Shown here piece by piece: positions 5,253 through 8,272 of a stretch of DNA of 8,272 nucleotides. The notes under the pieces were generated by a model. The model did no database searches. It was not told the DNA's origin and saw nothing but the letters and a program-made list of their open reading frames with translations. A program made the translations under genes and the position numbers. Source of the stretch: Hymenobacter sp. (GTDB lineage: Bacteria; Bacteroidota; Bacteroidia; Cytophagales; Hymenobacteraceae); NCBI GenBank assembly GCA_025362615.1, contig JANYFQ010000688.1:1-8272 (forward strand), in the 5' to 3' direction. The stretch's first letter is position 1; every line of letters begins with the position of its first letter.

Positions 5253-6006
5253 TCCGCAGCAGCGCGGACTTATTGGCCAGCAGCAGCAGGGCCGGCGGCA
5301 ACAGCAGTAGCAGCGATGCCACCGCCGCCAGCGGGGCATTCGCTTCGCCCACGTAGGTAAACACTTGCACGGTGAGGGTACGCACCTTGCCCACGCTCAG
5401 CACGTTGGTCAGGCCAAAATCAAACCAGGCCAGCAGAAACGTCTGAAAAAGCGTGGTGCGCAGCAGCGGCCAAGCCAGCGGCAGCAGCACCCGGCGCAGC
5501 GCCTGCTGGGGCGTGCAGCCCAGCGTACGGGCCAGCTGCTCGTACTCGGTGGCCTGCCGCGACCAGCAGCTGCGCAGCAGCAGCGTGGCAAACGGCAGCG
5601 CCACCAGCAGCAGCCCCAGCAGCACCCCGCCCACCGAGCCCGACAAATGCAGCCGGATGATAAACGGCTGAATGAGCACCGCCAGCAGCACCGGCGGCAG
5701 GGCGTAGGGCAGGTAGCTGGCCGCTTCCCAACGCGCCGCCCACCGGCTGCGCGCCACGGCCCGCGCCAGCCCAAACCCGCCCGTCGTGGCCACCACCGCC
5801 ACCGTGCCCGCCAGCAGCAGGCTGCGCCCCAGGCCCGCCAGCAAGTCGTTGTCGGCCGCTACGAGGCTGCGCAACGGGTCCAGCGAATACCCCGGCGGCA
5901 GCACCGCCGGAAAGCGCCAGTTTTCGCTCACCGCCAGCAGCCCCAGCAGCGCAAAAGGCAGCGCGAAGAGCAGAACGAGCAAAAAGGTGAGCAGCTTGGA
6001 GCGCAT
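5245..6006 (-). CDS. ABC transporter permease (second subunit, YnjC C-terminal-half-like)
   Basis: This is an inner-membrane subunit of a binding-protein-dependent importer, 253 aa. I see about six hydrophobic segments: 4-25, 59-82, about 99-118, 123-145, about 183-201 and 224-245. Between the fourth and fifth lies the EAA loop EYEQLARTLGCTPQQALRRV (154-173) followed by LLP, the coupling helix that docks on the ATPase. Its ATG lies 9 nt beyond the stop of the first permease, with no clear Shine-Dalgarno sequence, so the two are surely co-translated. Together the pair (282 + 253 aa) equals the length of the fused two-domain YnjC permease of enterobacteria. The gene ends at a hairpin and is followed by a 332-bp repeat-rich spacer before the ATPase block. 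Confidence 0.9.
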   Translation of the reverse strand: MRSKLLTFLLVLLFALPFALLGLLAVSENWRFPAVLPPGYSLDPLRSLVAADNDLLAGLGRSLLLAGTVAVVATTGGFGLARAVARSRWAARWEAASYLPYALPPVLLAVLIQPFIIRLHLSGSVGGVLLGLLLVALPFATLLLRSCWSRQATEYEQLARTLGCTPQQALRRVLLPLAWPLLRTTLFQTFLLAWFDFGLTNVLSVGKVRTLTVQVFTYVGEANAPLAAVASLLLLLPPALLLLANKSALLRKP

Positions 6007-6015
6007 GAGTGAAGA

Positions 6016-6864
6016 CTACAGGAGCCGGGCGCGGCGGGTAAGGCGAAGCAGCACGGCAATCAAGCCCAGCAGCACCCCGGCCACCAGAAAGCCCGCCAGG
6101 TAGGCCGCCGGCAGGTCGTGCAAATCAAACCGCTGCAAGCGCGTGGCGATGTACACGCTCAGCATCTGCGGGTAGGGGCGGCCCAGCAGCAGCGGAATGT
6201 CGTAAGCGCCCAGCGTGGCGATGAAGCTGAGCAGCAGCGCGGGCGCGGCCCGCCGCAGCAGCACCGGCACGGCCACCGAGCGCCGGAACTGCCCGGCGCT
6301 GGCCCCCAGCGTCAGGGTCAGCTGCCGGTACTCCTCCAGCCGGGTTTCCTGGTAAAGGGCCTGAAACAGCAGCGTCAGAAACGGAAACGACAGCAGCACA
6401 TGGGCTAAAATGATGCCCACTCCGGCCCCGTCCTGCACCAGCTCCGGAAAGCCCTGCAGGCTCCCCGTCAGCCCCAGACCAACGCTCACCCGCGACAGCC
6501 ACCCTGCCCGGCTCAGCAACTGAAACAGGTAGAACCCCACCACCAGCGAAGGCATCAGCAAGGGCACGTACAGAAGCCCTACCACGGCCGGCCGCCGCAG
6601 CGTGGGCTGCGCCAGCAGCACCAGCGCCAGGGCCACCGCCACCGACAGCCCCACCGATGCCACCGCCACCCACACGCTGTACAGCGCCGCGTAGGGCAGC
6701 CCGCTCCCGGTGCCCAGCGCCCGCCAGTATTCGCCCGTAAAGCCCCCCGCCAGCGGCCCGGCCAGGCCCACGCTGCCCAGCAGCGCGTAGCCCAGTCCCG
6801 CCAGCGGCAAGCCCAGCACCAGCAGCCCGTAGAGGTTTAGAAGAAAGGCGTTTGTGGTCTTCAA
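6016..6864 (-). CDS. ABC transporter permease (first subunit, YnjC N-terminal-half-like)
   Basis: This is an inner-membrane permease, 282 aa, with about six hydrophobic segments (8-30, 60-84, 92-117, 147-171, about 205-228 and 252-274). The EAA loop EYRQLTLTLGASAGQFRRSV (178-197) precedes VPVL and contacts the ATP-binding subunit. PLLMPSLVVGFYLFQLLSRA (101-120) is the conserved hydrophobic core of this permease type. It follows the solute-binding protein after 91 bp that contain a palindromic repeat, and precedes the second permease by 9 nt. The ATG at 6864 is the natural start: MKTTNAFLLNLYGLLVLGLP begins just before the first membrane helix. Substrate is unknown; the assignment follows from architecture and from the YnjB-type partner. 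Confidence 0.9.
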   Translation of the reverse strand: MKTTNAFLLNLYGLLVLGLPLAGLGYALLGSVGLAGPLAGGFTGEYWRALGTGSGLPYAALYSVWVAVASVGLSVAVALALVLLAQPTLRRPAVVGLLYVPLLMPSLVVGFYLFQLLSRAGWLSRVSVGLGLTGSLQGFPELVQDGAGVGIILAHVLLSFPFLTLLFQALYQETRLEEYRQLTLTLGASAGQFRRSVAVPVLLRRAAPALLLSFIATLGAYDIPLLLGRPYPQMLSVYIATRLQRFDLHDLPAAYLAGFLVAGVLLGLIAVLLRLTRRARLL

Positions 6865-6899
6865 AAGTACGTCTGTGGGTCGATAAATAAAGTAAAGCC

Positions 6900-6926
6900 G
6901 TCATGCAGCGCGCAGCGAAGCATGAC
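6900..6926. repeat. Palindromic repeat between the binding protein and permease genes
   Basis: gtcatgc (6900-6906) and gcatgac (6920-6926) are perfect inverted arms around a 13-nt GC-rich core (agcgcgcagcgaa). A further partial arm, gtatgac, lies at 6940-6946. In the minus-strand transcript the hairpin forms 30-55 nt after the SBP stop and 36 nt before the permease start. This is the position where REP-type hairpins stabilise binding-protein mRNA in other importer operons, as in malE-malF. That role here is inference. A half copy lies at 5173-5191. Confidence 0.65.
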
Positions 6927-6955
6927 AGTTTCCGGTTCAGTATGACAAACGCTAA

Positions 6956-8188
6956 TTACAAAGCCGGCACCGGCGTTCCCTCAATCACATACGTGCGGAA
7001 ATCCTTCGATAGCCGCGTCATGTATTCCGGGTCGGGCTCGGGCAGGGCGAGGCCCTGGATGGCTTCCCGCCGGGGCGCGTACCGGCGCGAGGGCAGCCGC
7101 TCAAACGCCTGCCGCTGCGCCGCCGACAGGGCCGGCAGGCTGAGCACCGTGTGGTCGCCCCACACGTCGGGGTCCATCTTTTTGAGTTGGGCTTCGGGAG
7201 AAATCAGGAAGTTCACCACCAGCAGGGCGGCCTCGGGGTGTTGGGCGTGGCGCACAATGCCCAGGTAGTGCGAGTTCTGGATGGTGCCCGGCAGGGGCAC
7301 GTAGGCGCGGGCCGTGGCCGGGAACACCTTCTGGTTGACCTTGTTGTCCACCTCCGCGTCGTTGTTGGAAAAGGTAAACGCCACCTCGCCGTTGGCAAAC
7401 AGTTGGTGCAGCGGCGCGAGTTGCTCGGGAAACGTCTGGCCCTGCTTCCAGAAGTAGGGCTTGCTCGCGTTAATCTGCTGCCACAGCGCCCCCGACCACT
7501 TCTTGTACACCGCCGCGTTAAACTTTCCCTGAAACCGCTTGGGCTCGCCCGACAAGGCCATCATCCACGATTTGAGCAGCGTCATGCCCGTGAATTCGTT
7601 CGGGATGGTGAACTGCCCAGGGTGTGCCTTTACAAACGCGGGCAGCTCGGCAAACGACTTCGGCGGCCGGGCCACCCGCGCCGAGTCGTAGATGAAGTTG
7701 AACTGCACGTTGCCCCAGGGGCACTCCATGCCGGCAATGGGCTGCTGAAAATCGGTGTTGATGAACGGGTTTTGCAGGTCGAGCAGCGGGGCGTTGGGCA
7801 GCTTGGCCACGTACGGGCCCAGCAGCGCATCCACCTGCCGCAGCTGATAGAAGGTCTCGCCGTTTATCCACAGCAAATCCACCTCGCTGGCCTGTCCGGC
7901 CTGCTGCTCGGCGGCCAGCGTCTGCACCAGCCCCCCGCCCTGGCCCGCCGAGATTTGCAGGTCGATGCCGTAGCGGCGCTTCAGCTCGGGCTTCACGTAG
8001 CCACTCATGTACTTGTTGATGAGCGGGTCGCCCTGCCACATCACCATGCTCACGGGTTGGTTGCGGCCGGCAGTTTCCATTTGGGGCCAGGTTTGGGCCA
8101 GTATCTGCTGCGGTTCGCGCAGCTTGTCGGAGCTGCAGCCGTTGAACAAGGCAACGGCCGCCAGGAAAAGAAGGAGGTATTTTTTCAT
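6956..8188 (-). CDS. ynjB: YnjB-family ABC transporter substrate-binding lipoprotein
   Basis: This is the solute receptor of the importer, 410 aa, close to the usual length of the family. The N-terminus MKKYLLLFLAAVALFNGC is a lipoprotein signal peptide with Cys18 as the lipidated residue. The preceding residues FNG are a loose lipobox, as is common in Bacteroidota. Family features recalled from E. coli YnjB are visible: the MVMWQGDPLINKYMSGYV opening (49-66), VDLLWINGETFYQLRQ (103-118) with GPYVAKLPN, FAELPAFVKAHPGQFTIPNE (179-198), then FTGMTLLKSWM, and the closing WGDHTVLSLPALSAAQRQAF (343-362). It is the first gene of the block, followed by the two permeases. The ATG at 8188 directly begins the signal peptide. 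YnjBCD transporters have no firmly established substrate that I know of, and none is proposed here. Confidence 0.88.
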   Translation of the reverse strand: MKKYLLLFLAAVALFNGCSSDKLREPQQILAQTWPQMETAGRNQPVSMVMWQGDPLINKYMSGYVKPELKRRYGIDLQISAGQGGGLVQTLAAEQQAGQASEVDLLWINGETFYQLRQVDALLGPYVAKLPNAPLLDLQNPFINTDFQQPIAGMECPWGNVQFNFIYDSARVARPPKSFAELPAFVKAHPGQFTIPNEFTGMTLLKSWMMALSGEPKRFQGKFNAAVYKKWSGALWQQINASKPYFWKQGQTFPEQLAPLHQLFANGEVAFTFSNNDAEVDNKVNQKVFPATARAYVPLPGTIQNSHYLGIVRHAQHPEAALLVVNFLISPEAQLKKMDPDVWGDHTVLSLPALSAAQRQAFERLPSRRYAPRREAIQGLALPEPDPEYMTRLSKDFRTYVIEGTPVPAL

Positions 8189-8211
8189 AGACGAGATGTT
8201 TGCACAAAGTA

Positions 8212-8233
8212 GAGACGCAATAGTTTGCGTCTC
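8212..8233. repeat. Perfect 9-bp-arm palindrome upstream of the binding-protein gene
   Basis: gagacgcaa (8212-8220) and ttgcgtctc (8225-8233) are perfect inverted arms around tagt. The palindrome lies 24-45 nt upstream of the ynjB-like start, so it overlaps the expected promoter or leader. Palindromes built on agacgc/gcgtct are abundant dispersed elements in several Bacteroidota genomes, so a REP-like repeat is as likely as an operator. No T-run follows on either strand. On the minus strand TACTTTG between it and the start is a poor match to a -7 element. The rest of 8189-8272 holds no gene that I can see. Confidence 0.6.
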
Positions 8234-8272
8234 GTCGTTGCTGATGTTGAAGCTGTTTAGAAAGGCGAGAAC

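Noticed and set aside
5365..6012. Arg/Gln-rich plus-strand open frame opposite the second permease
   Set aside because: The QQ/RQ-rich composition comes from reading Leu-rich membrane codons in reverse; there is no independent support.
5245..6800. Dense gcagcagc / cagcagcagc runs as a possible repeat array or CRISPR
   Set aside because: They are Leu (CTG/CTGCTG) codons of membrane helices read on the other strand, with irregular spacing and no spacer structure.
7151..8212. 353-codon plus-strand open frame opposite the binding-protein gene
   Set aside because: Antisense shadow; the minus frame has a signal peptide, lipobox cysteine and full YnjB-like pattern.
8189..8272. Thiamine or other riboswitch before the importer
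   Set aside because: Only 84 nt are available and I see no conserved riboswitch core; the palindrome there is a simple inverted repeat.

Overview
The window is GC-rich DNA, probably from a member of the Bacteroidota close to Hymenobacter. That reading rests on three weak signs. The dispersed repeats are of the type that gives spurious VLSLSKH / STSSTRR peptides. The genes lack clear Shine-Dalgarno sequences and have AT-rich upstream regions. The broken tyrosine recombinase has the TGLRFS-type box I common in Bacteroidota integrases. The genus is an inference. All intact genes lie on the minus strand, so they are read here from the right end leftwards.

Right and centre (about 8188 to 1941) form one functional locus. 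Its first block is a YnjB-type solute-binding lipoprotein (6956-8188) followed by two binding-protein-dependent permeases (6016-6864 and 5245-6006). A repeat-filled spacer of about 330 bp follows, holding a 159-bp imperfect inverted repeat and a candidate promoter. The second block has four tightly packed genes: two paralogous proteins that look like class-I glutamine-amidotransferase/ThuA-fold proteins (4292-4912, and 3647-4299 with a frameshift), the ABC ATPase (2904-3650), and a radical SAM protein with extra C-terminal cysteines (1941-2891). Overlapping stop and start codons (8 nt between the paralogs, ATGA before the ATPase) and a 12-nt gap before the radical SAM gene argue for co-expression. 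SBP, two permeases and ATPase make a complete ABC importer of the YnjBCD type, whose substrate is not established as far as I know. The radical SAM enzyme and the twin amidotransferase-fold proteins are the unusual passengers, and they make this locus a candidate for an undescribed uptake-and-modification system.

Left (1941 to 1) is a different neighbourhood. A degraded plus-strand tyrosine recombinase lies at about 1566-1851. It keeps the box I arginine, has a frameshift, and lacks the catalytic C-terminus. Next is an RND-efflux membrane fusion protein gene (255-1469, minus), whose last codons lie inside a 51-bp sequence duplicated in tandem (161-262). No RND pump gene follows inside the window. 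Positions 1-146 are instead a gene-free, very GC-rich stretch of short hairpins that I cannot identify.

Short palindromic repeats sit at most of the larger gene junctions: 8212-8233, 6900-6926, 5173-5191, 4983-5141 and 2891-2914. One of them supplies the last codons and the stop of the ATPase gene.
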